A stretch of 64,000 bases of DNA from an uncultured Cetobacterium sp. (GTDB taxonomy: Bacteria; Fusobacteriota; Fusobacteriia; Fusobacteriales; Fusobacteriaceae), in the NCBI RefSeq assembly GCF_947072685.1, contig NZ_CAMTIK010000002.1, positions 62,001 to 126,000 on the forward strand, in the 5' to 3' direction. The stretch's first letter is position 1; the number at the start of each line of letters is the position of its first letter. The translations under genes were made by a program, and so were the position numbers. This document shows positions 16,669 to 24,885 of this stretch, piece after piece. The notes beneath the pieces were generated by a model. That model saw nothing but the letters and a program-made list of their open reading frames with translations. It was not told the origin of the DNA and did not search any database.

Positions 16669-16878
16669 ATGGGTAACGGAAGAATGAAATTTGATCAATT
16701 CGATGAAAATGAAATGGATTTTGCTACTAAGGGGTTTGTAAGAGGTGAAAAAGAAAACAGGAAAAAAATTCCTAAAATGAGAAAAGATTTTAAGGAAAAG
16801 GAAAAAGAGAAAGTGTTGAATGATAAAAAGAAATTTTATGATTTTATGACACAAGATGTAGATATAGAAATGGCATAA
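16669..16878 (+). CDS. Highly charged 69-residue protein of unknown function
   Basis: A soluble protein very rich in Lys, Glu and Asp, with a central basic stretch (RGEKENRKKIPKMRKDF) followed by a KEKEKEKV run likely to form a helix. It has no cysteine, signal peptide or membrane segment. It has its own promoter-like sequence, AAAGGAG 7 nt before the ATG and a compact terminator after the stop, which support it as a real monocistronic gene. I do not recognise a family; it might be a nucleic-acid-associated or ribosome-associated small protein. Confidence 0.65.
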   Translation: MGNGRMKFDQFDENEMDFATKGFVRGEKENRKKIPKMRKDFKEKEKEKVLNDKKKFYDFMTQDVDIEMA

Positions 16879-16886
16879 ATTTTAAT

Positions 16887-16909
16887 AGCTGGCTTAGACC
16901 AGCTTTTTT
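16887..16909 (+). terminator. Intrinsic terminator after the 69-residue gene
   Basis: AGCTGG and CCAGCT arms with loop CTTAGA, followed by TTTTT. Confidence 0.85.
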
Positions 16910-16935
16910 AGTAACCGAAAATTAGGAGGAGTAAA

Positions 16936-17613
16936 ATGTATAATTCAATAGAAATTCAAACTAAAAATAGTTTTTTAAGAAAAGTTTTTTTACAAATGTT
17001 CTTGGGGCTTCTTGTTACTGGCGCAGTATCTTGGAGTGTAGTTCAAAGTAGTCAAATGATTTCTTTTGTTGGAAATTATATGACGTTTATAATAATTGCA
17101 GAATTAATTTTGGTTTTAGCCCTTAATTTTGGAATAAATAAAATTAGTGGTGGAACCGCAAAAGTTCTATTTATAACTTATTCAGCTATGAACGGTTTAG
17201 TTTTGTCAATTGTGATGTTGATTTATAATCCGATTTCAATACTGTATGTATTGGCTGTTACATCATTAATTTTTGTTGTTATGACTATCTACGGATTGAG
17301 AACAAAGGAGGATTTATCTGCATATGATGGATTCTTCAAAGGTGGTTTGATAACATTAGTTGTAGTCTCTCTCCTAAACATTTTTTTAAAAATATCTATA
17401 TTGGACTGGTTTATATCTGTTTGTGCAGTTGTTTTATTTACAGCTCTAATCGCATATGATATAAATAGAATTGTAAAAATATTTCAATTAGATAATATGT
17501 CTGAAGAGGACTACAATAAGTTTTCAACTATTGGAGCTTTAATGCTGTATCTGGATTTTGTAAACCTATTTCTTAATTTGTTGAGATTATTTGGAGGTAA
17601 AAGAGATAATTAA
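16936..17613 (+). CDS. Bax-inhibitor-1/YccA (UPF0005) family membrane protein
   Basis: A 225-residue protein with seven hydrophobic helices. It has the family features: a short N-terminal cytosolic tail, a first helix ending in the TGAVSWSVV region, TYSAMNGLVLS near 95, and the late YDINRIVKIF / LYLDFVNLFLNLLRLFG segment. Members act as pH-sensitive calcium leak channels (structural work on BsYetJ) and may interact with proteases such as FtsH. AGGAGG precedes the ATG. It is monocistronic and ends at a strong bidirectional terminator. Confidence 0.92.
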   Translation: MYNSIEIQTKNSFLRKVFLQMFLGLLVTGAVSWSVVQSSQMISFVGNYMTFIIIAELILVLALNFGINKISGGTAKVLFITYSAMNGLVLSIVMLIYNPISILYVLAVTSLIFVVMTIYGLRTKEDLSAYDGFFKGGLITLVVVSLLNIFLKISILDWFISVCAVVLFTALIAYDINRIVKIFQLDNMSEEDYNKFSTIGALMLYLDFVNLFLNLLRLFGGKRDN

Positions 17614-17643
17614 AAAAGGGACTTTAAAGCAAGTCCCTTTTTT
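17612..17643. terminator. Bidirectional terminator
   Basis: AAAAAAGGGACTT and AAGTCCCTTTTTT arms with a 6-nt loop, between the stops of the Bax-inhibitor gene and the PfkB kinase gene. Confidence 0.9.
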
Positions 17644-17645
17644 AA

Positions 17646-18599
17646 TTATCCTTCTATCCAATTGGTTTTTTGAATAATCTCTTCTATTAAAGAATGACCC
17701 ATGTTTGGGTGTATTGTTTCCTCGTGAGAGATTGTAACTATTGACATAGCCATTGCAAATTTCACTGTTTCTTTAATTGGAAGTTTATTGATATATCCTA
17801 ACCCCAATCCAGCAACAAAAGAATCTCCAGCTCCAGTTACATTTCTAACTGTAACATCAGTTGCTTTTAATGTACCTGTTTCAACTCCATTAGTATAGTA
17901 TATTCCCTCAGCATCTAGACTGATAAATACATTTTTTACCCCTAAAGAGAGAAAGAAATTCCCAACTTTTTCAAGGTCAGCCTTGTTATTGATCTTAATT
18001 CCAGATAACACTTCAGCTTCTACTCGATTAGGTTTTATAGTATGAAAGTATTTGATAAGATGTTTAACTTTTTCAGCTTTTGTAGATGAAATTGGATCCA
18101 AAATAAAGTTAGTTTTCCCTTGGAATTTAGTTAAAATATACTCTAAATTGATAGGATCATCAGCATCTAAGAAAGTGTATGCAGCATTTTCAATCATAGG
18201 ACCTTTAGAATCAATAAATTCTGTTGTCATGGCGCTAATACTATCTAAATCAGCAACAGCCGAAACCATTTCTCCAGTTTCATCTAAAATTGCCATATAA
18301 GTTGGAGTACTTTTCCCCTCCAAAACTAAAGAATTTCTCATATCATATCCAATTTTAAGAGAATGAGTTAACATAGAACGACCAATCTCGTCATCACCTA
18401 TAATAGATATAAATTTAGTTTTAACACCTACTCTAGCCATATTTTCAGCAATATTTCTTGAAACTCCTCCAAAAGATATCTTTATTTTCCCAGGAATAGA
18501 ATCACAGGCTTTATAAGATGATTTACAAAATCCAAACATATCAACAACAGAAGCACCAAAAACTAGTATATATTTTTGTCCGCTTAGACAATCTTGCAT
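17646..18599 (-). CDS. PfkB-family carbohydrate kinase, pseudouridine-kinase-like
   Basis: A 317-residue ribokinase-fold enzyme. It has the substrate-binding GGVSRNIAENMARVG segment near 43-57, the ATP/catalytic signature NVTGAGDSFVAGLGLG near 253-268 and a closing TIHPNMGHSLIEE segment. The GG-xxRNIAEN pattern and the late TIxPxM motif are those of pseudouridine kinase PsuK, but the substrate is inferred. No psuG glycosidase gene is next to it. It has a good promoter (18637-18664) and GGAGG before the ATG. Confidence 0.85.
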   Translation of the reverse strand: MQDCLSGQKYILVFGASVVDMFGFCKSSYKACDSIPGKIKISFGGVSRNIAENMARVGVKTKFISIIGDDEIGRSMLTHSLKIGYDMRNSLVLEGKSTPTYMAILDETGEMVSAVADLDSISAMTTEFIDSKGPMIENAAYTFLDADDPINLEYILTKFQGKTNFILDPISSTKAEKVKHLIKYFHTIKPNRVEAEVLSGIKINNKADLEKVGNFFLSLGVKNVFISLDAEGIYYTNGVETGTLKATDVTVRNVTGAGDSFVAGLGLGYINKLPIKETVKFAMAMSIVTISHEETIHPNMGHSLIEEIIQKTNWIEG

Positions 18600-18636
18600 T
18601 ACAATATCCTCCTAAATAAAAAAAATAAATAAATAT

Positions 18637-18664
18637 ATTTTAACAGATTTTTCAAAAAAGTCAA
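18637..18664 (-). promoter_or_regulatory. Promoter of the PfkB kinase gene
   Basis: TTGACT (18659-18664), 16 bp, TAAAAT (18637-18642) on the minus strand. Confidence 0.65.
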
Positions 18665-18670
18665 AGAATA

Positions 18671-18711
18671 AAAAAATAAACACATTAAGATATTTAATGC
18701 GTTTATTTTTT
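18671..18711. repeat. Inverted repeat between divergent genes
   Basis: Arms of 18 bases (18671-18688 and 18694-18711, one A-C mismatch, loop GATAT) that look like a terminator on either strand. They sit between two divergent promoters rather than after a gene. It could end a short antisense transcript or act as a boundary; no gene that it would terminate is visible. Confidence 0.6.
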
Positions 18712-18768
18712 TATGAATAAATGGTATAATAACTAATTAGATAAAGATAAAATTTTAAGGGAGATATT

Positions 18769-19986
18769 GTGAATAGTTTTAATAATTTGAGTGTAAATAA
18801 AAATATAATAGCTTTATTAAATAAAATAGGAATAAAAAATCCAACTGAAATACAACAGGAAGTAATTCCAGTTGTATTCAATGGTAAAGATGTAATTGCT
18901 CAAGCAGCAACAGGGAGTGGAAAGACTTTAGCTTTTGCATTGCCGATTATACAAAATATAAAATCAACTACGGCATTTCCACAATCTCTAGTTATAGTTC
19001 CAACCAGAGAACTTGCAATTCAAATAGCACAAGAGTTTGAAAAGATAAATTTTGAAAATAAAGTTAAAATAATGTTAGCTTATGGTGGAAGAGAAATAGC
19101 TGGGCAGATACAAACATTAAAAGATGGAGTAGATATAGTTATAGGAACTCCAGGTAGACTTGTAGATTTAATAGAAAGAAAAGCGATTAATCTTTCTAAA
19201 TTATCTAGCTTAGTTTTAGATGAGGTTGATCAAATTTTACTTATGGGATTCAGAAATGAGATTGATGAGATCATCGGTGTAAGCAACAAGAAAAGACAAA
19301 CGCTGTGTTTTTCAGCAACAATCGATTCTGCAGTGAAAAAAGTTGCCTATAAAATAACAAAAGAACCATTAAATATTGTAATAGAGTCTAAAGAGAATAA
19401 ATTGGACAATATAAACCAGTATCTGATAAAGACAACAGATAGAAGAAAACTTGAGACTCTTTGTTTATTGTTAAATGAGACAAATCCATTTATGGGAATT
19501 ATATTTTGTAGAACAAAAGCAAGAGTAGATAAGCTGGAGGAAGAGTTATCATTTAAGGGGTATTCTTGTCAAAAGTTACACAGTGATATTCCACAGGCAA
19601 AAAGAGAAAAAATAATGAAATCTTTTAAAAGTGTAGAGTTTCAATTTTTAGTAGCTACAGATGTCGCAGCCAGAGGTGTAGATATTACTGGAGTTACACA
19701 TATATTTAACTACGATATGACAGAGGATGTTGAAAGCTATATTCATAGAATAGGAAGAACAGGTAGAGCGGGACAAAAAGGGGATGCCTATATTTTTGTT
19801 GCTGAAAAAGATGAGACTATGCTACAAGAGATTGAAACTTTTATGAATTTTGAAATTCCTGAAAAGCAGATGGAATATGTTCAAAATGTAAATTCAACTT
19901 TAGAACTTCCACAGAAAAAATATAATAAGAAAATAAACGCAAGAACAAAAAATATAGAAGAGCAAAAACAAAGGTATAGAAAGTAA
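18769..19986 (+). CDS. DEAD-box RNA helicase with DEVD motif II
   Basis: A 405-residue helicase with the full motif set in order: Q motif (PTEIQQEVIP), I AATGSGKT, Ia PTRELAIQ, Ib GTPGRL, II DEVD, III SAT, IV IIFCRTK, V ATDVAARGVDI, VI HRIGRTGRAG. A short basic C-terminal tail (KKYNKKINARTKN) can bind RNA. Motif II reads DEVD instead of DEAD; the catalytic Asp and Glu are kept. Such enzymes remodel RNA in ribosome assembly or mRNA decay. Translation starts at a GTG after GGGAG. A TATAAT lies at 18725-18730. Confidence 0.93.
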   Translation: MNSFNNLSVNKNIIALLNKIGIKNPTEIQQEVIPVVFNGKDVIAQAATGSGKTLAFALPIIQNIKSTTAFPQSLVIVPTRELAIQIAQEFEKINFENKVKIMLAYGGREIAGQIQTLKDGVDIVIGTPGRLVDLIERKAINLSKLSSLVLDEVDQILLMGFRNEIDEIIGVSNKKRQTLCFSATIDSAVKKVAYKITKEPLNIVIESKENKLDNINQYLIKTTDRRKLETLCLLLNETNPFMGIIFCRTKARVDKLEEELSFKGYSCQKLHSDIPQAKREKIMKSFKSVEFQFLVATDVAARGVDITGVTHIFNYDMTEDVESYIHRIGRTGRAGQKGDAYIFVAEKDETMLQEIETFMNFEIPEKQMEYVQNVNSTLELPQKKYNKKINARTKNIEEQKQRYRK

Positions 19987-20019
19987 AAACGAAACTAAAA
20001 AAATATTTCGGGGGTTAAA

Positions 20020-20598
20020 ATGGAAAGAATACAAAAGCAGATGGAGTTTCTAAATGAAATTGATAAAGTTAAAGAAATATTCAGACAGTCTTTAGTGGAT
20101 GGAAAAAGAGAAGAAAATGATGCTGAACATAGTTGGCATATGGCAATGGTAGCTATAACATTAAAAGAGTACTTCATAGAGGAGTTCAATTTAGAAAAAT
20201 CTTTGAAAATGATTTTGATTCATGACTTGGTTGAAATATATGCTGGGGATACTCCTGCTTTTGGAGTGGAAAGACCAGATAAACAAGAGGAAGAAATAAA
20301 GGCAGCTAAAAAATTATTCTCCCTCCTACCAAAAGATCAAAATGAAGACTTTTTAGATTTATGGTTAGAATTCGAAGATTGTCAAAGTAGTGAAGCTAAA
20401 TTTGCAAATGTTTGTGATAGATACCAAGGGTTTATGCAAAACTTAACATCTGATGGACATACATGGAAAAAATTTAATGCAACTATGGAGAGAGTTTTGG
20501 ACAGAGCTGAAGTTTTGAAATTATATGTTCCTGAGATATTTGAAAAATATATGTTGCCTAAGTTTGAAATGTATAAGAATAGGGGTATAATAAAATAA
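20020..20598 (+). CDS. HD-domain phosphohydrolase (YfbR/HDDC2-like)
   Basis: A 192-residue cytoplasmic protein with the HD metal motif spread as AEHSWHMAM near 28, LIHDLVEIYAGDT near 66 (HD pair followed by the E..D pair) and a late Asp in FANVCDRYQGF. This is the HD_3 arrangement of 5'-deoxynucleotidase YfbR and human HDDC2, which hydrolyse dNMPs. An acidic DKQEEEIKAAKKLFSLLP insert is as in the family. GGGGG precedes the ATG. It starts 33 bp after the helicase, so the two may be co-transcribed. Confidence 0.85.
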   Translation: MERIQKQMEFLNEIDKVKEIFRQSLVDGKREENDAEHSWHMAMVAITLKEYFIEEFNLEKSLKMILIHDLVEIYAGDTPAFGVERPDKQEEEIKAAKKLFSLLPKDQNEDFLDLWLEFEDCQSSEAKFANVCDRYQGFMQNLTSDGHTWKKFNATMERVLDRAEVLKLYVPEIFEKYMLPKFEMYKNRGIIK

Positions 20599-20613
20599 AA
20601 ATTATTACAAATA

Positions 20614-20642
20614 TTGCAATTTCCCTCTCTATATGCTATTAT
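20614..20642 (+). promoter_or_regulatory. Promoter of tRNA-Ser
   Basis: TTGCAA (20614-20619), 17 bp, TATTAT (20637-20642), ending 20 bp before the tRNA. Confidence 0.65.
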
Positions 20643-20662
20643 TTAGAAAGTAACACATTTTT

Positions 20663-20748
20663 GGTAGAGTGACCGAGTGGCTAAGGAGCACGCCTGGAAC
20701 GCGTGTAGAGCGTAAGCTTCGTGGGTTCAAGTCCCACCTCTATCGCCA
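20663..20748 (+). tRNA. tRNA-Ser (anticodon GGA)
   Basis: A class II tRNA of 86 nt including an encoded CCA end. The acceptor stem is GGTAGAG/CTCTATC with discriminator G, the anticodon stem CACGC/GCGTG holds loop CTGGAAC (anticodon GGA at 20696-20698), there is a long variable arm (TAGAGCGTAAGCTTC region), and the T arm is GTGGG-TTCAAGT-CCCAC. It reads UCC and UCU serine codons. Confidence 0.97.
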
Positions 20749-20785
20749 TTAAAAGTCAAATAAAAATAAAATTTATGCTAAACTA

Positions 20786-20814
20786 TTGACTTTTGAAGGT
20801 TTACTGGGTATAAT
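20786..20814 (+). promoter_or_regulatory. Promoter of the HU gene
   Basis: TTGACT (20786-20791), 17 bp, TATAAT (20809-20814). The -35 lies in the right arm of an inverted repeat (AAAAGTCAA at 20752-20760 with TTGACTTTT at 20786-20794) that begins just after the tRNA. Confidence 0.75.
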
Positions 20815-20898
20815 CGGGTTAAAGATACCATAAATAAAGGGTTTTCATTTTTGGGTTCTTTCTATATTATTTTTTATAATAGTTCAAGGAGGGAAATA

Positions 20899-21171
20899 AT
20901 GACTAAAAAAGAGTTTATCGATTTATTTGCAAAAACAGGTGAATACACTAAGAAAGATGCAGAAAAAGCAGTGAAGTTATTTTTGGATTTAGTTGAACAA
21001 AAGTTAGTTGAAGGAGAACCAGTATCGTTTATAGGATGGGGAAAATTCGAAGTTGTTACTAGAGCAGCTAGAGCAGTTAGAAATCCTCAAACAGGTAAAA
21101 AAATGAAATTAAAAGAAAAAAAAGTTGTAAAATTCAGAGTTGGAAAGACTTTAGAGGAAAAAATAGTATAA
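20899..21171 (+). CDS. hup: HU-family nucleoid protein
   Basis: A 90-residue basic DNA-binding protein of the HU/IHF family. The N-terminal helices are MTKKEFIDLFA and KKDAEKAVKLFLDLVEQ. The GWGKFEV turn leads to the flexible arm (TRAARAVRNPQTGKKMKL), where the RNPQTG motif carries the intercalating proline. HU bends and compacts DNA as a dimer. AAGGAGGG lies 6 nt before the ATG at 20899. The frame stays open upstream, but nothing there looks like HU. Promoter and terminator frame it as a single gene. Confidence 0.95.
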   Translation: MTKKEFIDLFAKTGEYTKKDAEKAVKLFLDLVEQKLVEGEPVSFIGWGKFEVVTRAARAVRNPQTGKKMKLKEKKVVKFRVGKTLEEKIV

Positions 21172-21181
21172 TATTACAGAT

Positions 21182-21229
21182 AGCTTCGAATACAATTCTT
21201 TTGAAGAATAAAGTTCGGAGCTTTTTTTA
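21182..21229 (+). terminator. Intrinsic terminator after hup
   Basis: AGCTTCGAA (21182-21190) pairs with TTCGGAGCT (about 21213-21221, one mismatch) over a longer folded loop, followed by TTTTTTT. Confidence 0.75.
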
Positions 21230-21247
21230 TTTAAAAAGAGGTGTACA

Positions 21248-22834
21248 GTGAAAATTATTGTAAATAATATAAATATCTCCATTGAAAAAAATCAGAACCT
21301 TGAACTGAAAAATGAAGTTATTAGAAGAGGTATAAAAGAAGAGTATATAGAAAAAATTGAATACTCTAAAAGATCTATAGATAGCAGAAAGAAAACAGAC
21401 ATAAAATTTGTATATAACATTGAAGTTACCTTAAATAAAGATATTGATGTAACCGGCCTAAACGTAATTTTGCCAAAACAAATGGAAGAATCTACATATA
21501 GAGTGAAAATAGATGTTGAAAGAGTAGCGGTTATAGGTGCAGGACCTGCAGGTTTATTTGCAGCATTAAGATTATGTGAACTAGGGATTAAACCTATAAT
21601 TTACGAGCGTGGTGAGGATATTGACAATAGAGATAAGAGTATTGATAATTTTGTAAAATACAGTATGTTAAATCCAAATTCAAACATTCAATTTGGAGAG
21701 GGAGGGGCTGGAACATATTCAGATGGAAAGCTCAATACCAGAGTAAAAAGTGGATATATGAATAAAGTTTTTTTAGAACTTGTAGAGAATGGTGCTCAGG
21801 AAGAGATTTTATGGGATTATAAGCCGCATGTAGGGACTGATATTTTAAAAAATGTAGTTAAAAATTTAAGAGAAAAAATAATATCTATGGGTGGAGTTTT
21901 TAATTTTAATACACTAATAAAAGATATCGTAATTTTAGATAAGAAAGTTAAAGGAATTAAAATTCAGAATTTAAAATCACCTATTCAAAATGAAGAGATC
22001 GAACTTTTTGATCATGTGATTTTAGCGATAGGACATTCATCTAGAGATACGTATAGAATGCTCTATAAAAATGGTGTGTTTATGGAAAGTAAACCATTTG
22101 CAATAGGAGCTAGAATAGAACATCCTAGAGTTGATATAGATACAATGCAATATGGGAAGATGGTTAGTCATCCTAGCTTAGAGGCTGCCACATATAGCTT
22201 AACATATAACAATAAAGAGGAAGAAAGAGGAGTGTTTTCATTTTGCATGTGTCCTGGAGGAGTTATTGTTAATGCAGCATCACAAGAGGGAGGTTCTCTT
22301 GTAAATGGAATGAGCTATTCTCAAAGAGATGGTAGATTTTCAAACTCAGCTCTTGTTGTTGGAGTAAAAGCTAACGAATTTGGAGATGATATTTTCTCTG
22401 GGATGGAGTTCCAAGATAAATTAGAGAAAAAAACTTATGACTTAGTTGGAAACTACGGTGCGCTATATCAAAATACATTAGATTTTTTGAAAGGAAAGTC
22501 AACAAATAGAAAAATAGAATCAAGCTATGAGATGGAAATGAAGAGCTATGATTTAAACAACTTATTTCCAAAGGTAATTTCAGATAATATGAAACTTGCT
22601 ATGGGGCAATGGGAGAAAACACAAAGAAATTTTATAAGTGAAAATGCAAACTTGATAGCTCCAGAAACGAGAACTTCAGCACCTATAAAAATAACAAGAG
22701 GAGAGCAGGGAGAATCAATCAATATCCATGGATTATATCCTGTGGGTGAAGGAGCAGGTTACGCTGGCGGAATAATAAGTGCAGCTATAGATGGAATTAA
22801 AATTGTAGATTTAGTATTTACTACAACTGATTAG
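21248..22834 (+). CDS. COG2509-type FAD-dependent dehydrogenase
   Basis: A 528-residue protein. Residues 1-90 form a small alpha/beta domain rich in Lys and Glu. The FAD-binding motif VAVIGAGPAGLFAALRL follows near 95-111, then QFGEGGAGTYSDGKLNTR near 155, the FSFCMCPGG cysteine pair near 335 and a closing GLYPVGEGAGYAGGIISAAIDG FAD motif. This architecture is the uncharacterised COG2509 'FAD-dependent dehydrogenase' family. The start is a GTG at 21248 after AGAGGTG. It is 27 bp upstream of the radical SAM gene and 1.3 kb upstream of the SIMPL gene, all in one direction, suggesting an operon. Substrate unknown. Confidence 0.8.
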   Translation: MKIIVNNINISIEKNQNLELKNEVIRRGIKEEYIEKIEYSKRSIDSRKKTDIKFVYNIEVTLNKDIDVTGLNVILPKQMEESTYRVKIDVERVAVIGAGPAGLFAALRLCELGIKPIIYERGEDIDNRDKSIDNFVKYSMLNPNSNIQFGEGGAGTYSDGKLNTRVKSGYMNKVFLELVENGAQEEILWDYKPHVGTDILKNVVKNLREKIISMGGVFNFNTLIKDIVILDKKVKGIKIQNLKSPIQNEEIELFDHVILAIGHSSRDTYRMLYKNGVFMESKPFAIGARIEHPRVDIDTMQYGKMVSHPSLEAATYSLTYNNKEEERGVFSFCMCPGGVIVNAASQEGGSLVNGMSYSQRDGRFSNSALVVGVKANEFGDDIFSGMEFQDKLEKKTYDLVGNYGALYQNTLDFLKGKSTNRKIESSYEMEMKSYDLNNLFPKVISDNMKLAMGQWEKTQRNFISENANLIAPETRTSAPIKITRGEQGESINIHGLYPVGEGAGYAGGIISAAIDGIKIVDLVFTTTD

Positions 22835-22861
22835 AAAAATAAAAAAGAATTGGAGAAAATA

Positions 22862-24070
22862 ATGAAAATTTCAAAAAAAGACGCGTATGAATGGTTTAAT
22901 CACCTTTCATCTCTTTCTGGAGATAAAAGTGAAGTTTATAAGAGGTTTAGTCCAATTATAGAATCTACAATTAGACAAATTGAACTGTCAGTAAATAGAA
23001 AACATGAAAATATGAAAAAAGAGATAAGCGATTTAAAAACACTTAAAGGAAGAACATATTTTGTTGGAGATCAGCAAAATTTTCCTAAAGGATGTGTTTC
23101 TTGTTTGTTTGGTGATGGGTTAGGTGGAATTAGAAAAACACATAAATGTAATTTATTATGTAAGTTCTGTTATTATCATGATAATATAGATACTCAGGAA
23201 ATTATTCCAGATGGAATGTGGGAGATCGGAGGAACTCTTTTTTATGAAGAAGATATAGACCTATTATTATCAATACAGAAAAAACCAAGTGGGATAGCTT
23301 ATGTTTACTTAGAACCATTTTTAGAAATAGATAAATATTATGGAATTATAAAAAAACTTAGTGATGCAGGAATATATCAACACATGTATACAAATGGATC
23401 TCTTTGTACAAGGGAAAATTTAAAAAAACTTGGAGAAGCTGGACTTAATGAATTGAGATTTAATTTGGGTGCTGTAAAATGTAGTGATCAAGTTATTGAA
23501 TACATGGCGATAGCTAAAGAATATATTCCAATGGTAGGAATAGAAACTCCTATGACACCAGAGTTTTATGAAGCTTTCCAAGAGAAGAAGGATATGATTC
23601 TAAAAACTGGAATTGATTTTATGAATTGTGCTGAACTTCATTTCGGAGAAGATAATATCAATAACTACGTTGGAGAGAGAATGTATGTAGCTAGGAGAGG
23701 ATATATATCGCCTCTTTGGTCAAGAGAAATTACACTTAAACTAATGAAGCAAGCATGTGATGAAAAATGGGGGATAGTTGTACACGATTGCTCAAACCAT
23801 ACAAAGTATTCGAGAGAATTAAATAAAAATTCTAAACAAGGGGAACCTTTTGGTGCCACTACTTATGTAAGTGAATTTGAAAGATTTTTACCACATCTAT
23901 TTTTAGCAACTTTAAAAGATGAAGACTTTTTATTTTTAGAAGAGGAAGAGTTGCCTGAAAATATGAAACTTAAAAATTGTGAAGATGAGATAGATTTTCT
24001 AATTATTGAAGAAGAGGAAGAGATGTATGAAGACTTTTTTAATGATGAAGAGGATGAAGAGGATCAATAA
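22862..24070 (+). CDS. Radical SAM protein with acidic C-terminal tail
   Basis: A 402-residue protein. The radical SAM cluster motif C-xxx-C-xx-C (KCNLLCKFCYYH) lies near residue 98-105, and two further cysteines just upstream (GCVSCLFGDG) could be extra cluster or zinc ligands. The rest fits a TIM-barrel (YVYLEPFLEIDKYY, MYTNGSLCT, ELRFNLG). The final 60 residues are dominated by Glu and Asp. I recognise no named subfamily; the YTNG and ELRF elements are seen in radical SAM enzymes acting on peptides or proteins. I chose the ATG at 22862 because TTGGAG precedes it. It is probably co-transcribed with the COG2509 flavoprotein. Confidence 0.8.
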   Translation: MKISKKDAYEWFNHLSSLSGDKSEVYKRFSPIIESTIRQIELSVNRKHENMKKEISDLKTLKGRTYFVGDQQNFPKGCVSCLFGDGLGGIRKTHKCNLLCKFCYYHDNIDTQEIIPDGMWEIGGTLFYEEDIDLLLSIQKKPSGIAYVYLEPFLEIDKYYGIIKKLSDAGIYQHMYTNGSLCTRENLKKLGEAGLNELRFNLGAVKCSDQVIEYMAIAKEYIPMVGIETPMTPEFYEAFQEKKDMILKTGIDFMNCAELHFGEDNINNYVGERMYVARRGYISPLWSREITLKLMKQACDEKWGIVVHDCSNHTKYSRELNKNSKQGEPFGATTYVSEFERFLPHLFLATLKDEDFLFLEEEELPENMKLKNCEDEIDFLIIEEEEEMYEDFFNDEEDEEDQ

Positions 24071-24099
24071 AGTTAAATTATCTATAGGAGGCTGAATCT

Positions 24100-24834
24100 A
24101 TGAGAGAGAAATTAAGTTTAAGTTTTTTATCCATTGGAATTTTTATATTTTTAGGTTTGACTAGTTTAGGATATCTTTTAGGGAAAAGTATTATAGAGAT
24201 GAAAAAGCTAGATCGGGTTGTCAGTGTTAAAGGTTTATCTGAAAAAGAAGAGACTGCTAATATTGTATTGTGGCCTATAGACTTTAAAGTAGCAGGAAAT
24301 GAATTGAGTGAACTTTATTCCAAATTAGAAAGAGACAATACAAGGATTGTCGATTTTTTAAAAGAAAATGGAATAGAATCTAGTGAAATAACAATTTCTG
24401 CACCTGTCATAGAAGATAAGATGTTATACCAATATGATAATAATGTTGCAGCTTTTCGATATATAGCAACTCAAACTGTAACAGTTTATTCTACTAAAGT
24501 GAATGAAGTTTATAAACTAACTAATAAAATAGGCGAATTAATTAAAGAGAATATAGCTTTAGGTAATTCTTCGGTTAATTCTTCTAGTCAATATGGAACA
24601 ACAACAGAGTATATTTTTACTAAACTTAATGACTTAAAACCACAGATGATTGAATCAGCAACTAAAAATGCTAGAGAAGTAGCTGAAAAGTTTGCTAAAG
24701 ATTCAAACAGTTCTTTAGGTAAAATTAAAAGTGCCAATCAAGGGCAGTTTACAATAACAAATAGAGATCAACATAATCCACAGATAAAAAATATAAGAGT
24801 GGTTAGCACTATAGAATACTACTTAGTTGATTAA
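24100..24834 (+). CDS. SIMPL-domain (DUF541) envelope protein
   Basis: A 244-residue protein with a short cytosolic start, one N-terminal hydrophobic anchor (about 8-28) and a SIMPL domain: VVSVKGLSEKEETANI near 45 and the late RVVSTIEYYLVD strand. DUF541/SIMPL proteins (YggE-like) are extracytoplasmic; some are linked to oxidative stress, but the biochemical role is unknown. AGGAGG precedes the ATG. It closes the operon that begins with the COG2509 protein and ends at a strong palindromic terminator that starts at its stop codon. Confidence 0.85.
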   Translation: MREKLSLSFLSIGIFIFLGLTSLGYLLGKSIIEMKKLDRVVSVKGLSEKEETANIVLWPIDFKVAGNELSELYSKLERDNTRIVDFLKENGIESSEITISAPVIEDKMLYQYDNNVAAFRYIATQTVTVYSTKVNEVYKLTNKIGELIKENIALGNSSVNSSSQYGTTTEYIFTKLNDLKPQMIESATKNAREVAEKFAKDSNSSLGKIKSANQGQFTITNRDQHNPQIKNIRVVSTIEYYLVD

Positions 24835-24871
24835 AAAAAGCTACTAGAACTTAAGTTCTAGTAGCTTTTTT
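24834..24871. terminator. Bidirectional palindromic terminator
   Basis: A perfect 38-bp palindrome with 19-base arms centred between 24852 and 24853, A-tract left and T-tract right, between the convergent SIMPL and DJ-1 genes. Confidence 0.9.
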
Positions 24872-24885
24872 AGTATATTAATTTT

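Noticed and set aside
16424-16854. Minus-strand ORFs of 60 and 66 residues opposite the small genes
   Set aside because: Their Phe/Ile/Leu-rich composition is the antisense of the Lys/Glu-rich real genes, and neither has a ribosome site.
20663-20748. tRNA-Ser as an integration site
   Set aside because: The next gene is hup with its own promoter, with no integrase or repeated tRNA 3' end nearby.
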